The translations under genes were made by a program, and so were the position numbers. Shown piece after piece: positions 50,850 to 59,771 of a stretch of DNA of 64,000 nt. Location: contig JAFZRU010000030.1 of NCBI GenBank assembly GCA_017619755.1, positions 19,189 through 83,188 on the forward strand, given 5' to 3'. The notes beneath the pieces were generated by a model. The model was not told the origin of the DNA and ran no database searches. It saw only the letters and a list, made by a program, of their open reading frames with translations. The DNA comes from Prevotella sp. Its GTDB lineage: Bacteria; Bacteroidota; Bacteroidia; Bacteroidales; Bacteroidaceae. How positions within the stretch are numbered: position 1 is the first letter of the stretch; each line of letters starts with the position of its first letter.

Positions 50850-51734
50850 ATGATTCAGCCAATTGCTTGCAGCATCAATGTCGGGGGGCGGCTTCTGAGC
50901 CTCTCCCGACCATTGGTGATGGGCATCATCAACGCCACGCCTGATTCGTTCTACGCCGCAAGCCGCACACGGACGGAGCACGACATTGCCGCGCGTGCGG
51001 ACAAATTGGTGGGCGAGGGAGCCGCCATCGTCGATGTGGGGGCATGCTCCACACGGCCGGGTTCCTCTCCGGCCGACGCCGACGAGGAGATGTCGCGACT
51101 GCGGACGGCCTTGGCAGCCGTGCGTCGAGCACAGCCCGATGTCGTGGTGAGCGTGGACACCTTCCGCCCTGACGTGGCGAGGATGGCCGTGGAGGAGTAT
51201 GGTGTGACCATCATCAATGATATCTCCGAAGGAGGCGTAGGTGACGTGGAAGGACCGAAGGAACGGCAGGAGGAAGGCGTGCCGGAAATGTTCGCCATGG
51301 TGGCCCGTCTGCGTGTGCCTTACATCCTCACCTCCGTCCGTGCCGACATGGATGGCATGCTGCTGGCTTTCGCCCATGAGGTGGAAATGCTCCATGGCTT
51401 GGGCGTGGCCGACATCATCCTCGACCCAGGCTTTGGCTTCGGCAAGGACTTGGCGGGCAACTACGCCGTGATGGCCCGCCTCCACCGCCTCCATGCGCTG
51501 CGGCTGCCTATTTTGGTGGGGGTGTCGCGCAAGTCGATGGTGACACGCCTTCTGGGGTGCACCGCCGACGAGGCGCTCCACGGCACCACGGCGCTCCACG
51601 CCGCCGCCCTGCTGCAAGGGGCAAGCATCCTCCGCGTCCATGACGTGCGGCCGGCTGTCGAGGCCTGCCGCGTGGTGACAGAGATTCTCAACAACGCACC
51701 TCAGGGCGTGGCCCCTGCTGCATACAACTATTGA
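50850..51734 (+). CDS. folP: Dihydropteroate synthase
   Basis: The 294-residue enzyme has VMGIINATPDSFY (pterin and phosphate loop), DVGACSTRPGSSP, VSVDTFRPDVA, IINDIS, LDPGFGFGK and VGVSRKSMV, the full DHPS signature set. It joins 6-hydroxymethyl-dihydropterin pyrophosphate with p-aminobenzoate in folate synthesis and is the sulfonamide target. In this position folP precedes cdaA by 13 nt, a pairing common in Bacteroidetes. The start sits at the predicted transcription start. Confidence 0.95.
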   Translation: MIQPIACSINVGGRLLSLSRPLVMGIINATPDSFYAASRTRTEHDIAARADKLVGEGAAIVDVGACSTRPGSSPADADEEMSRLRTALAAVRRAQPDVVVSVDTFRPDVARMAVEEYGVTIINDISEGGVGDVEGPKERQEEGVPEMFAMVARLRVPYILTSVRADMDGMLLAFAHEVEMLHGLGVADIILDPGFGFGKDLAGNYAVMARLHRLHALRLPILVGVSRKSMVTRLLGCTADEALHGTTALHAAALLQGASILRVHDVRPAVEACRVVTEILNNAPQGVAPAAYNY

Positions 51735-51747
51735 AAACCCAAAAGAA

Positions 51748-52527
51748 ATGATTTTAGACTTCCTCGACTTCGGTGTCATGGACCTCATCGACATCCTGCT
51801 GGTGGCTGTCATCCTGTACTACAGCTACAAGTTGATGAAGGAGTCGCGCTCCATCAACGTCTTCATTGGCATCCTCGTGTTCATCGCCCTGTGGCTTCTT
51901 GTCAGTCAGGTGCTCGAAATGCGCCTCTTGGGAAGCATCCTCGACAAAGTGGTGAGCGTGGGCGCCATAGGTTTCATCGTGCTCTTTCAAAGTGAAATAA
52001 GAAAGTTCCTCTACAGCCTTGGTGCTCACCGCCGGATGGAGCCTCTCTTCCAACTCTTGAAACTGAAGAAGGCGAAGCCCGTGGACCGGAAGGCGATTTT
52101 GCCCATCGTCGCCGCGTGCATGAACATGGCTCGTGACAAGGTGGGGGCGCTCATCATCATCGAAAGGGCCATCCCCCTCGACGACCTTATGCAGACCGCC
52201 GGGGAGGTGATAGACGCCGACATCAACCAGCGCCTCATAGAGAATATCTTCTACAAGGGTGCACCCCTGCACGACGGTGCCATGATCATTTCCAAAAAGC
52301 GCATCAAGGCCGCAGGATGCGTGTTGCCTGTCTCCCACAGCAGCGACATCCCCAAGGAACTGGGTCTGAGGCACAGGGCGGCCATGGGCATCTCCGAGGA
52401 GAGCGATGCCATAGCCATCGTCGTATCGGAGGAGACCGGCCGCGTCAGCGTGGCTGTCAACGGAGAGTTCCGCCTGCGCCTCTCCTTCGAGGACCTCGAG
52501 AGCTTCCTCTCACAGGAGATGGGATGA
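51748..52527 (+). CDS. cdaA: Membrane diadenylate cyclase CdaA
   Basis: The 259-residue protein has three N-terminal membrane helices (DLIDILLVAVILYYSY, FIGILVFIALWLLVSQVL and one more near residue 75) and a DAC domain with APLHDGAMII (about 172-181) and the RHRAAMGI motif (about 209). It forms c-di-AMP from two ATP. No YbbR regulator gene follows in this window. Co-transcribed with folP. Confidence 0.95.
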   Translation: MILDFLDFGVMDLIDILLVAVILYYSYKLMKESRSINVFIGILVFIALWLLVSQVLEMRLLGSILDKVVSVGAIGFIVLFQSEIRKFLYSLGAHRRMEPLFQLLKLKKAKPVDRKAILPIVAACMNMARDKVGALIIIERAIPLDDLMQTAGEVIDADINQRLIENIFYKGAPLHDGAMIISKKRIKAAGCVLPVSHSSDIPKELGLRHRAAMGISEESDAIAIVVSEETGRVSVAVNGEFRLRLSFEDLESFLSQEMG

Positions 52528-52565
52528 TTTTTTATGTGGCAAGGACAAAAAAGACACGTTTTTGT

Positions 52566-52596
52566 TTTGATTTGATACACCTTTTATGTATCTTTG
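52566..52596 (+). promoter_or_regulatory. pta promoter
   Basis: TTTG at 52566-52569, a 19-nt spacer, and TATCTTTG at 52589-52596, with a leader of about 64 nt. Confidence 0.75.
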
Positions 52597-52665
52597 CAAG
52601 GCAAACGAGCCGAAGGGCCATTTGCAGCGACTATCCTAATGAAAACACAATATTAACGAGAAAAA

Positions 52666-53676
52666 ATGAGTTTAGTAGAACAAATCATCGCACGCGCAAA
52701 AAGCAACAAGCAGCGCATTGTGCTCCCGGAGGCTACCGAGGAGCGCACATTGAGAGCAGCCGACAGAGTGCTGGCTGAAGACATCGCCGACATCATCCTC
52801 ATCGGCAACCCCGACGAGATCCACGCCTTGGCCAAGGAATGGGGGTTGGAGAACATCGACAAGGCCACCCTCGTGGACCCGCTCAACAACCCCAAGAGCG
52901 AGGAATATGCCGAATTGCTCACCGAGCTGCGCAAGAAGAAGGGCATGACCATCGAGAAGGCTCGTGAATTGGTGAAGAATCCGCTCTATTTGGGATGTAT
53001 GATCATCAAAACCAACGGTGCCGACGGCCAGATTTCCGGCGCGCTCAGCACCACGGGCGACACCCTCCGTCCGGCTCTCCAGATTATTAAGTGCTCACCG
53101 GGCATCACCTGTGTCAGCGGAGCCATGCTGCTCATCACCAAGCAGCCGCAATTCGGAGAGGACGGCATCCTCGTCGTTGGCGACGTGGCTGTCACACCCA
53201 TGCCCGACGCTGCACAGCTGTCGCAAATCGCTGTTTGCACGGCGCAGACGGCCAAGAGCGTGGCTGGTTTCGACGACCCGCGAGTGGCCATGCTCAGCTT
53301 CTCCACCAAGGGTAGTGCCGCACACGAGGTGGTGGACAAGGTGGTGGAGGCCACAAGACTGGCCAAGGAACTGGACCCCAGCCTGAAAGTGGATGGAGAG
53401 TTGCAGGCCGACGCCGCACTCGTACCTTCCGTGGGTGCCAAGAAAGCCCCGGGAAGCGACATCGCCGGAAAGGCCAACGTGCTCGTGTTCCCCAACCTCG
53501 AAGTGGGCAACATCGCCTACAAACTGGTGCAGCGCTTGGGTGATGCAGAGGCATTGGGCCCCATCCTCCAAGGCATCGCACGCCCGGTGAACGACCTCAG
53601 CCGCGGATGCTCCGTGGACGACATCTACAAGATGGTGGCCATCACCGCATGCCAGGCCATGGACGCCAAGGCATAG
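52666..53676 (+). CDS. pta: Phosphate acetyltransferase
   Basis: The 336-residue short-form Pta has [39 protein letters not shown] and [20 protein letters not shown], matching the PTA_PTB family. It interconverts acetyl-CoA and acetyl phosphate. No N-terminal regulatory P-loop domain is present, unlike E. coli Pta. Followed by ackA with an 81-nt gap. Confidence 0.95.
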   Translation: MSLVEQIIARAKSNKQRIVLPEATEERTLRAADRVLAEDIADIILIGNPDEIHALAKEWGLENIDKATLVDPLNNPKSEEYAELLTELRKKKGMTIEKARELVKNPLYLGCMIIKTNGADGQISGALSTTGDTLRPALQIIKCSPGITCVSGAMLLITKQPQFGEDGILVVGDVAVTPMPDAAQLSQIAVCTAQTAKSVAGFDDPRVAMLSFSTKGSAAHEVVDKVVEATRLAKELDPSLKVDGELQADAALVPSVGAKKAPGSDIAGKANVLVFPNLEVGNIAYKLVQRLGDAEALGPILQGIARPVNDLSRGCSVDDIYKMVAITACQAMDAKA

Positions 53677-53757
53677 GTCTATCTGTTCCGTATGTTGCGA
53701 TATCATCGCAACAACCAATCATCAAAAACAACAAAACAACCACCAAGCAGACAAGAA

Positions 53758-54948
53758 ATGAAAATCTTAGTATTAAACTGCGGCTCTTCGTCCATCAAAT
53801 ATGCCCTCTATGACATGGACACCAAGCAGGTGCTCGCTTCCGGAGGAGCAGAGCGCGTGGGACTCGAAGGCGCCTTTGTAAAAGTGAAGCTGCCCAACGG
53901 GGAGAAGAAAACCGTCATGCACGAAATACCCGAGCATACAGAAGGTGTGAAATTCATCTTCTCCCTCCTCACCGACCCTGAGATCGGTGCCATCAAGGAC
54001 CTCTCCGAAATCGACGCCGTGGGTCACCGCATGGTGCACGGAGGTGAGAAATTCAACAAGAGCGTGCTGCTCGACGAGGAGGTGCTCGACGCCTTCGAGA
54101 AGTGTATCGAACTGGCTCCCCTGCACAACCCGGCCAACCTCAAGGGTGTGCGTGCCGTGAGCGAACTGATGCCCGGCCTGCCCCAGGTGGGTGTCTTCGA
54201 CACCGCCTTCCACCAGACCATGCCCAAGAAGGCTTACATGTATGCCATCCCCTATCGTCTCTACAAGCAATTCGGTGTGAGAAAGTATGGCTTCCACGGC
54301 ACCAGCCATCGTTATGTCTCGCAGAGGGTGTGTGAATTCCTCGACGTCAACCCCAAGGGAAAGCGCATCATCACCTGTCACGTCGGAAACGGTGGAAGCA
54401 TTGCCGCCGTGCAGGACGGAAAGTGCGTGGACACCACCATGGGTCTCACACCCCTGGAGGGTCTTATGATGGGCACGCGCTGCGGCGACATCGACGGAGG
54501 TGCCATCACCTTCTTGGAGAAGAAACTCGAGTTGGATCCTGATGGCATGTCCAACCTTCTCAACAAGCAGAGCGGCGTGCTGGGCATCACGGAAGAAAGC
54601 AGCGACATGCGCGACGTGGAGGATGCCGCCGCCAAGGGTGACGAGCGCGCCCGACTGGCTTTGGACATGTATTTCTACCGCATCAAGAAATACATTGGTG
54701 CATACGCCGCCGCCATGGGAGGCGTCGATATCATCGTCTTCACCGCCGGAGTGGGGGAGAACCAGATGGACATGCGCGAGGAGGTGTGCAAGGGACTGGA
54801 GTTCCTTGGCGTGCAATTCGACCCGGAGCGCAACAAGACGCGTGGCGAGGAGGCTGTCATCTCCGCCGAAGGTTCAAAGGTCACCGTGTGCGTCATACCC
54901 ACCGACGAGGAACTGATGATTGCCACCGACACCATGAACCTCTTGTAA
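53758..54948 (+). CDS. ackA: Acetate kinase
   Basis: The 396-residue enzyme begins MKILVLNCGSSSIKYALYD (acetate kinase signature 1), with HGTSHRYVSQRV, CHVGNGGSIAAV, TPLEGLMMGTRCGDID and FTAGVGENQ. It makes ATP and acetate from acetyl phosphate, completing the pta-ackA route of anaerobic energy conservation. The start is the ATG at 53758. An in-frame upstream TTG is not supported. Confidence 0.96.
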   Translation: MKILVLNCGSSSIKYALYDMDTKQVLASGGAERVGLEGAFVKVKLPNGEKKTVMHEIPEHTEGVKFIFSLLTDPEIGAIKDLSEIDAVGHRMVHGGEKFNKSVLLDEEVLDAFEKCIELAPLHNPANLKGVRAVSELMPGLPQVGVFDTAFHQTMPKKAYMYAIPYRLYKQFGVRKYGFHGTSHRYVSQRVCEFLDVNPKGKRIITCHVGNGGSIAAVQDGKCVDTTMGLTPLEGLMMGTRCGDIDGGAITFLEKKLELDPDGMSNLLNKQSGVLGITEESSDMRDVEDAAAKGDERARLALDMYFYRIKKYIGAYAAAMGGVDIIVFTAGVGENQMDMREEVCKGLEFLGVQFDPERNKTRGEEAVISAEGSKVTVCVIPTDEELMIATDTMNLL

Positions 54949-54968
54949 GTGAATCAATGAATAAAAGG

Positions 54969-54997
54969 AGTGCCATGCCGAAAGGCATGGCACTTTT
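54969..54997 (+). terminator. ackA terminator
   Basis: Perfect 11-bp stem AGTGCCATGCC with complement, GAAA tetraloop, then TTT. Confidence 0.8.
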
Positions 54998-55004
54998 GCA
55001 TAAA

Positions 55005-55038
55005 AAAAGATGAGGCTTCTCACGAAGACTCATCTTTT
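55005..55038. terminator. Second hairpin, possibly bidirectional
   Basis: AAAAGATGAG (55005-55014) pairs exactly with CTCATCTTTT (55029-55038). A-rich on the left and T-rich on the right, it could terminate transcripts from either side. Confidence 0.6.
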
Positions 55039-55203
55039 AGATAAAACTTGATTCTACAAACCTGATTTTGATGTCTATGTTGCTTTCCTATTGAGAACTG
55101 TCTTTTTGTTTTTGACGGTGCAAAGGTACAACAAAAATAAGTGTCCAACAACAATAATCAACCAATAGCCGTTTTTTGTCGGCAAAATGACACTTTTTGC
55201 GGG

Positions 55204-55971
55204 TTATGGCTTACTTTCGCCTTCCACATATTCTTCAAGGAAAATGTGTTCGCCGTCAAAAACCACGTATGTGAACTGCCTGATCCAGTCGCCGATGATC
55301 ATCATCCGTGTCTTGCGGGAGAGCATCAGGTCGAGTTCGATGTGGCGGTGGCCATAGATGAAATAGTCGATGTTGCTGTGCGTCTTCATGTACTCCTTGG
55401 TGTATAGCACTAAGTGTTCCTTCTCCTCGCCCATGTAAGGCGGCTCCATGCCGTCGGCCCGCTTCATACGGCTTTTCTTCGCCCAGTTGAGCCCCAAGGC
55501 CATGCCCCATCGGGGGTGGATGGCGTTGAGCAGTCTCTGGCAGGTGTGGTTGTGGAACATCTTCCGCAGGAGTTTGAACTTGTTGTCAGGGTCGCCCAGA
55601 CCGTCGCCATGTGCCAAGTAGAACACCTTCCCGTAGATTTCCATGGTGGAGGGTTTGCGGTGCATGGTCATTCCGCATTCCTGCTCCAAATATCCGTAGG
55701 TCCACAGGTCGTGGTTGCCGGTGAAGAAATGCACCTCCACGCCCATGTCGGTCAGTTCGGACACCTTTCCCAAGAAACGTGTGAAGCCCTTGGGCACCAC
55801 ATAACGGTACTCGTTCCAGAAGTCAAACATGTCGCCGAGGAGGTAGATGGCCGCGGCCTTCGTCTTGATGCTGTCGAGGAAGCGCACGAGGCGGCGCTCC
55901 TGCATGCGCCCGTGCTCGATGGCCAATGAGCCAAGGTGGGCGTCGGAGAGGAAATATACGTTCTTGTTCAT
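55204..55971 (-). CDS. lpxH: UDP-2,3-diacylglucosamine pyrophosphatase
   Basis: The 255-residue calcineurin-like enzyme has FLSDAHLG, LLGDMFDFWNE, FTGNHDLW, LAHGDGLG and YGHRH, the LpxH metal-ligand set. It cleaves UDP-2,3-diacylglucosamine to lipid X in lipid A synthesis at the inner membrane. Members of this Bacteroidetes group are sometimes assigned as LpxH-like. It follows a DUF59 gene by 3 nt. Confidence 0.9.
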   Translation of the reverse strand: MNKNVYFLSDAHLGSLAIEHGRMQERRLVRFLDSIKTKAAAIYLLGDMFDFWNEYRYVVPKGFTRFLGKVSELTDMGVEVHFFTGNHDLWTYGYLEQECGMTMHRKPSTMEIYGKVFYLAHGDGLGDPDNKFKLLRKMFHNHTCQRLLNAIHPRWGMALGLNWAKKSRMKRADGMEPPYMGEEKEHLVLYTKEYMKTHSNIDYFIYGHRHIELDLMLSRKTRMMIIGDWIRQFTYVVFDGEHIFLEEYVEGESKP

Positions 55972-55974
55972 GGC

Positions 55975-56304
55975 TTAGTCGAAACCTAATTCCACACGTG
56001 CCTCCTCGCTCATCATGCTCATGTCCCATTCCGGCTCGAAGACCATCTGCACGTTGGCGGAGGTCACGCCGGAGAGGGCCTCCACCTTCTGCCTGACATC
56101 CTCGAGGATGTAGTCGGCCTGCGGGCAGGAGGGGGCGGTGAACGTCATGTCGATGTCCACGGTGGCGTCATCCTGTACTTCAATTCGGTAAATCAGCCCC
56201 AGTTCGTAGATGTTGACGGGTATTTCGGGGTCATAGACGGTGCGCAGCACGTCAACCACTTTCCCGGCGATGGCAGCTTTCTCTTCTTCAGTCATGGCGG
56301 TCAT
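55975..56304 (-). CDS. DUF59/MIP18-family metal-sulfur cluster assembly factor
   Basis: The 109-residue protein has VYDPEIPVNIYELGLIYRIEV and MTFTAPSCPQADYI, with the conserved acidic DPE and the cysteine of the TxxxCP motif. The family (SufT, PaaD, MIP18-like) helps mature Fe-S proteins. ATGA overlap with the upstream phosphoribosyltransferase gene and 3 nt from lpxH. Confidence 0.9.
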   Translation of the reverse strand: MTAMTEEEKAAIAGKVVDVLRTVYDPEIPVNIYELGLIYRIEVQDDATVDIDMTFTAPSCPQADYILEDVRQKVEALSGVTSANVQMVFEPEWDMSMMSEEARVELGFD

Positions 56305-56933
56305 TCGTTGGTGGGGTGGCTGACGGTCTTGCCCAGGACGACGGCTGCCACCACCTCGGCGCCGGCTTCCCGCATGTTGTTGGCGAACTTGGACAGGCTG
56401 CTGCCGGTGGCCATGATGTCGTCGAAGAGCAGCACTGGGCGCCCGGCGAAGAAATCTTGTGAGATGGCGTATTTCGGCAGGTGCGACTCTCCCAAGTGTT
56501 CCGGGTCTTGGTCTGCCACCACGTGGATGTGCTCGTATCCGTCGGTCATTCCCGTGGCTTGTGTGACGAGTGCGGCGAACTCCTTGAAGCGCGCCTCGGT
56601 CTTGGTGGCCGTGGAGGCCGGCACGCAGGTCAGGGTCAGCGAGGGGAGTTCGGGACCGAAGGTTTCTTGCAGCAGGGTGGTGAACAGGTCGATGGCCTTT
56701 TCCATGGCCTGGCGGTGAGAGATGGGGTCGGTGAGTTCGGAGTTGTTTTTGAAATTGAAAATCATCTCACGGTTGTCCCATTCCTCCGGCGAGAGGTTGT
56801 AGGTGCCGAAGCCGGTGTAGGAGTGGTAGTCCACCAAGTGCTGGTAGCGCAGTCCGTTCGGCAGTTGTGGCCACGATGCAACGCAGTCTGCCAACGTTTG
56901 GTTGTGCAGTGCGTGGTTGAATTTGTCGTTCAT
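56301..56933 (-). CDS. Phosphoribosyltransferase-like protein (ComF-related)
   Basis: About 210 residues. The C-terminal half carries the PRPP-binding signature VLLFDDIMATGSSLSKFANN, as in ComF and other type I phosphoribosyltransferases, followed by AEVVAAVVLGKTVS. The N-terminal half has TCVPASTATKTEARFKEF, similar to ComF strands. No zinc-finger cysteines are seen at the N-terminus. The start at 56933 follows the -7 box at 56972-56979. The substrate base is unknown. Confidence 0.75.
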   Translation of the reverse strand: MNDKFNHALHNQTLADCVASWPQLPNGLRYQHLVDYHSYTGFGTYNLSPEEWDNREMIFNFKNNSELTDPISHRQAMEKAIDLFTTLLQETFGPELPSLTLTCVPASTATKTEARFKEFAALVTQATGMTDGYEHIHVVADQDPEHLGESHLPKYAISQDFFAGRPVLLFDDIMATGSSLSKFANNMREAGAEVVAAVVLGKTVSHPTNE

Positions 56934-56971
56934 GTCGTTGGTTGAGCTTTCTTGAATGGCTTTATTTGATG

Positions 56972-56979
56972 CAAATATA
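56972..56979 (-). promoter_or_regulatory. -7 box of the phosphoribosyltransferase-DUF59-lpxH unit
   Basis: Minus-strand TATATTTG, with TTTG only 14 nt further upstream, so the -33 assignment is uncertain. Confidence 0.5.
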
Positions 56980-57042
56980 ATGCTTATTTTTGTCAAATGC
57001 AAGAAAAAGGGCGGAAAAACGCCATTGCAGGTGTGAAAAGCG

Positions 57043-57906
57043 TCATTTCACCACATGGGTGCCGAGGGGGAAGGAACTTTCCATGTTGCCGGTGAACTCA
57101 ATGATGTCGGTCTTGGCAGAGAGGTTGTCAAGCATGTTGACGATGACGGCCTCCTGCGAGCAAGGCTTCACCGGCGAGCCGTATTCCAACTCTCCGTGGT
57201 GCGCTAAGACGATGTGGGTGATGTGGTTCACCTCCTCTTCCGGCACTTGTCGCTTGCGCAGTTCGGTGTAGAGCCTGTTGGCGGAGATGAAGATGTGTCC
57301 CAAGAGGTATTTGTAGTCGCGTGTCTCTCCGTCGGGTTGGTATTCATACACTTTCCCGTAGTCGTGGAAGAGGATGGCGATGATGCATCGTTCCAATTTC
57401 ACCGGGTAGGGGAGGCAGGGATAGAGCCCTTCGAGCATGTGGAGCATCTGGTAGGTGTGGTTGAGCAGCCCTCCCTTGAAGGCGTGGTGTATGCTGGTGG
57501 CAGCGGGGTACTTGGAGTAAGGCTCGAAGAGTGTCTTGGCATATTCCCTCACGAGTGGCGTGAGGAGGGGGTCGGTACACCACGATGCCAACCGCTCGGT
57601 GGTGTCGTCCCATTGCTGGCGGGTGATGGGGTGGGGGAGCAGTCGGTAAAGGGGATGGTCTTCAGTGGCCATGTCTCCGGGGAGCATCTCCATCTTGCGG
57701 GCGGAGCGCTTGCCGTCGGTCTCCTGGATGTTGGTGAAGGTGACGAGCTGTCCTATTTGTGGCGGGTCTGTGGGGGCCACGTCCCACACGGCGATGGTGG
57801 TGTCTTGCTCGGTGCTGCGCAGCTTCAGCGTGCAATAGGGGTCGCCGCGCCTCGTGGTGCCGTTGGTGCGGCCCGCTACGATGTAGGTGGTGGTGTCGTT
57901 GTTCAT
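57043..57906 (-). CDS. YhaM-like OB/HD-domain exoribonuclease
   Basis: About 287 residues. An N-terminal OB-fold region (YIVAGRTNGTTRRGDPYCTLKLRS ... GQLVTFTNI) is followed by an HD phosphohydrolase domain with HHAFKGGLLNHTYQM, ILFHDYGKVYEY and IVLAHHGELEYGSP. This order matches the 3'-5' exoribonuclease YhaM family. It is the last gene of a minus-strand trio with a glycosyltransferase and radC. RNA or DNA as the true substrate is not proven. Confidence 0.82.
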   Translation of the reverse strand: MNNDTTTYIVAGRTNGTTRRGDPYCTLKLRSTEQDTTIAVWDVAPTDPPQIGQLVTFTNIQETDGKRSARKMEMLPGDMATEDHPLYRLLPHPITRQQWDDTTERLASWCTDPLLTPLVREYAKTLFEPYSKYPAATSIHHAFKGGLLNHTYQMLHMLEGLYPCLPYPVKLERCIIAILFHDYGKVYEYQPDGETRDYKYLLGHIFISANRLYTELRKRQVPEEEVNHITHIVLAHHGELEYGSPVKPCSQEAVIVNMLDNLSAKTDIIEFTGNMESSFPLGTHVVK

Positions 57907-57929
57907 AGTTGGTAGTGTTGGGTGTTGCC

Positions 57930-58628
57930 TCACAAGCGTCCTTGCTCGTGGTAGGAGTAGAACTGCCCGTCGGTGACGATGACATGGTCGAGGAAGTGTA
58001 TGCGCATGATTTCACAGGCTTTCTTCATCCGCTCTGTGATGCGGTCGTCCTCGCGGCTGGGCGAGGGGTTGTTGCTGGGATGGTTGTGCGCGATGGCCAG
58101 CACGGTGGCGTTGTTGATGACGGCGAGTTTGAGCACCTGGCGCACGTCGATGGAGGTCTCGCTGATGCCGCCGATGGAGAGACGCTCGGCCTTGATGAGC
58201 TTGAAGTTCTGGTTCATCAGCAGCACCCATGCCTGCTCCACGTCCAAGTCCTGCATCTTCGGGTGGAGGTAGAGGTAGATGCTGCTGGCGCTGTCCATGC
58301 GCAGCCGGTCCACGTTCTCCGACTGTCGGCGTCTCCCCAACTCGCATGCCGCGAGGATGGTGATGGCCTTGGCCGTTCCGATGCCGTTGTAGCCGGTGAG
58401 CTCTTCCATCGTCTTGCGCCCCAGGACGTGGAGTTTGTCGTCGCAGTCGGCGAGGATGCGCTTCATCAGGTCCACGGCGGTCTCCTTGGTGTTGCCCGAA
58501 CCGATGAGTATGGCAAGGAGCTCGGCGTTGGTGAGTGCCTCCGGGCCGCGCTCCATGAATTTCTCTCGTGGCCGGTCGTCGGCGGACCACTGGTTGATGT
58601 TCAGCTTTTCCATCTCGCCGTCAGTCAT
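57930..58628 (-). CDS. radC: RadC-family JAB protein
   Basis: The 232-residue protein has an N-terminal helix-hairpin-helix (LTGYNGIGTAKAITILAACELGRR) and a JAB/MPN-like metalloprotease-fold domain with HNHPSNNPSPSREDDRIT. The usual HxHPSGxxxPSxxD motif has Asn in place of Gly. The 'repair' name is historical, and the activity is unclear. Its ATG overlaps the end of the upstream glycosyltransferase by 8 nt. Confidence 0.9.
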   Translation of the reverse strand: MTDGEMEKLNINQWSADDRPREKFMERGPEALTNAELLAILIGSGNTKETAVDLMKRILADCDDKLHVLGRKTMEELTGYNGIGTAKAITILAACELGRRRQSENVDRLRMDSASSIYLYLHPKMQDLDVEQAWVLLMNQNFKLIKAERLSIGGISETSIDVRQVLKLAVINNATVLAIAHNHPSNNPSPSREDDRITERMKKACEIMRIHFLDHVIVTDGQFYSYHEQGRL

Positions 58629-59664
58629 AGAAGGTTTTGTCGAAGGCGCGGAACTCGTCCTTCCCCCTGACGCACCTCTTCCACCATGCGGTGATGAAGC
58701 CCGTGCCGTATCCGAAAAGTTGTATGAACGACGCCGCCACGCTGAGCAGCCCCACTTTCAGGCTGCGGTTGCGCCAGGTGGCGTCGGCCAAGATGAGGAG
58801 GGAGAAGGCGATGATGGGCAGCCAGGGGAGTGCGCAGACGAGGTACCAGCGGTGGAAATGCGCCGGGTCGTAGTGCATCAAAGCGCGCCCCACGGCGGAG
58901 ATGACGACGAGCAGCGTCACGCCGACGGTGAAGAGGGCGGGCAATGCGTGTACGGCCTTGAGTGAGCCGGGATGCCGCTTGTGGAGGTTGATGCGTGCGA
59001 TGCCGCTGTTATATACTTGCCTGAAGAACTTGCGGAAGTCGGTGCGGCGCTTGTGCCACACCCACGCGGTGGGGAAGAGGCGGCATTTGTAGCCGGCCTT
59101 GACGATGCGGAGGCTGAAGTCGATGTCCTCGCCGAAGCGCATCTTGGAGAAGCCTCCGAGACTCAGGTATGCTTCGCGCCGGATGCCCATGTTGAAGGAG
59201 CGGGGATAGAATTTGTCGAGCTTCTTCTTGCCGCCGCGTATGCCGCCGGTGGTGAAGAAACTGGTCATGGAGTAGGAGATGGCCTTCTGCACGTCGGTGA
59301 ACGAGGGGTGGGCGCTGTCGGGCCCGCCGAAAGCGTCGGCCCCGGAGGCTTCCAACTCCTCATCTACTGCGGCGAGGTAGCCTTCGGGTAACACCACGTC
59401 GGAGTCGAGGATGATGAGATACTCCCCCCTTGCCCGCTCGGCGCCGTAGTTGCGGCTCTGCCCGGGGCCGGAGTTCTCCTTGTTGTAATAGTGCAGGTCG
59501 AGGTTTCCGGCGTATCGTTCGCACACATCGCTGCACGGTCGCTTCGAGCCGTCCTCCACCACAATCACCTCGAAGTCGCGCTCAGTTTGCGCGGCGAGGC
59601 TCTGCAGGAGCTCGTCCACCTCTTCGGGGCGGTTGAACACGGGGATGATGATGGAGTATTTCAT
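58621..59664 (-). CDS. Membrane-linked family 2 glycosyltransferase
   Basis: The 347-residue protein starts MKYSIIIPVFNRPEEVDELLQSL and has VVEDGS and the DxD motif in IILDSDVVLP, all typical of GT-A family 2 enzymes, then GFSKMRFGEDIDFSLRI, the ED acceptor motif. The last 110 residues contain about three hydrophobic helices that anchor it. It is likely to transfer a sugar to a lipid or surface glycan. Acceptor unknown. It overlaps radC by 8 nt. Confidence 0.88.
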   Translation of the reverse strand: MKYSIIIPVFNRPEEVDELLQSLAAQTERDFEVIVVEDGSKRPCSDVCERYAGNLDLHYYNKENSGPGQSRNYGAERARGEYLIILDSDVVLPEGYLAAVDEELEASGADAFGGPDSAHPSFTDVQKAISYSMTSFFTTGGIRGGKKKLDKFYPRSFNMGIRREAYLSLGGFSKMRFGEDIDFSLRIVKAGYKCRLFPTAWVWHKRRTDFRKFFRQVYNSGIARINLHKRHPGSLKAVHALPALFTVGVTLLVVISAVGRALMHYDPAHFHRWYLVCALPWLPIIAFSLLILADATWRNRSLKVGLLSVAASFIQLFGYGTGFITAWWKRCVRGKDEFRAFDKTFYD

Positions 59665-59696
59665 AGTGAGACGGTTGACCGTGGTGTGGAGAAAAT

Positions 59697-59760
59697 GCGC
59701 CGCCAACCCGCCCGCCGGGGGATGGATGGAGGGGAGGGTAGGCGGGACGGGAGGCGGCGC
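59697..59760. repeat. Inverted repeat framing a G-quadruplex-type motif
   Basis: Arms GCGCCGCC (59697-59704) and GGCGGCGC (59753-59760) enclose a G-rich plus strand with four G-runs: 59731-59734, 59736-59738, 59744-59746 and 59749-59751 (short spacers). The minus-strand transcript would be C-rich. Confidence 0.55.
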
Positions 59761-59771
59761 TGGGGATGGGT

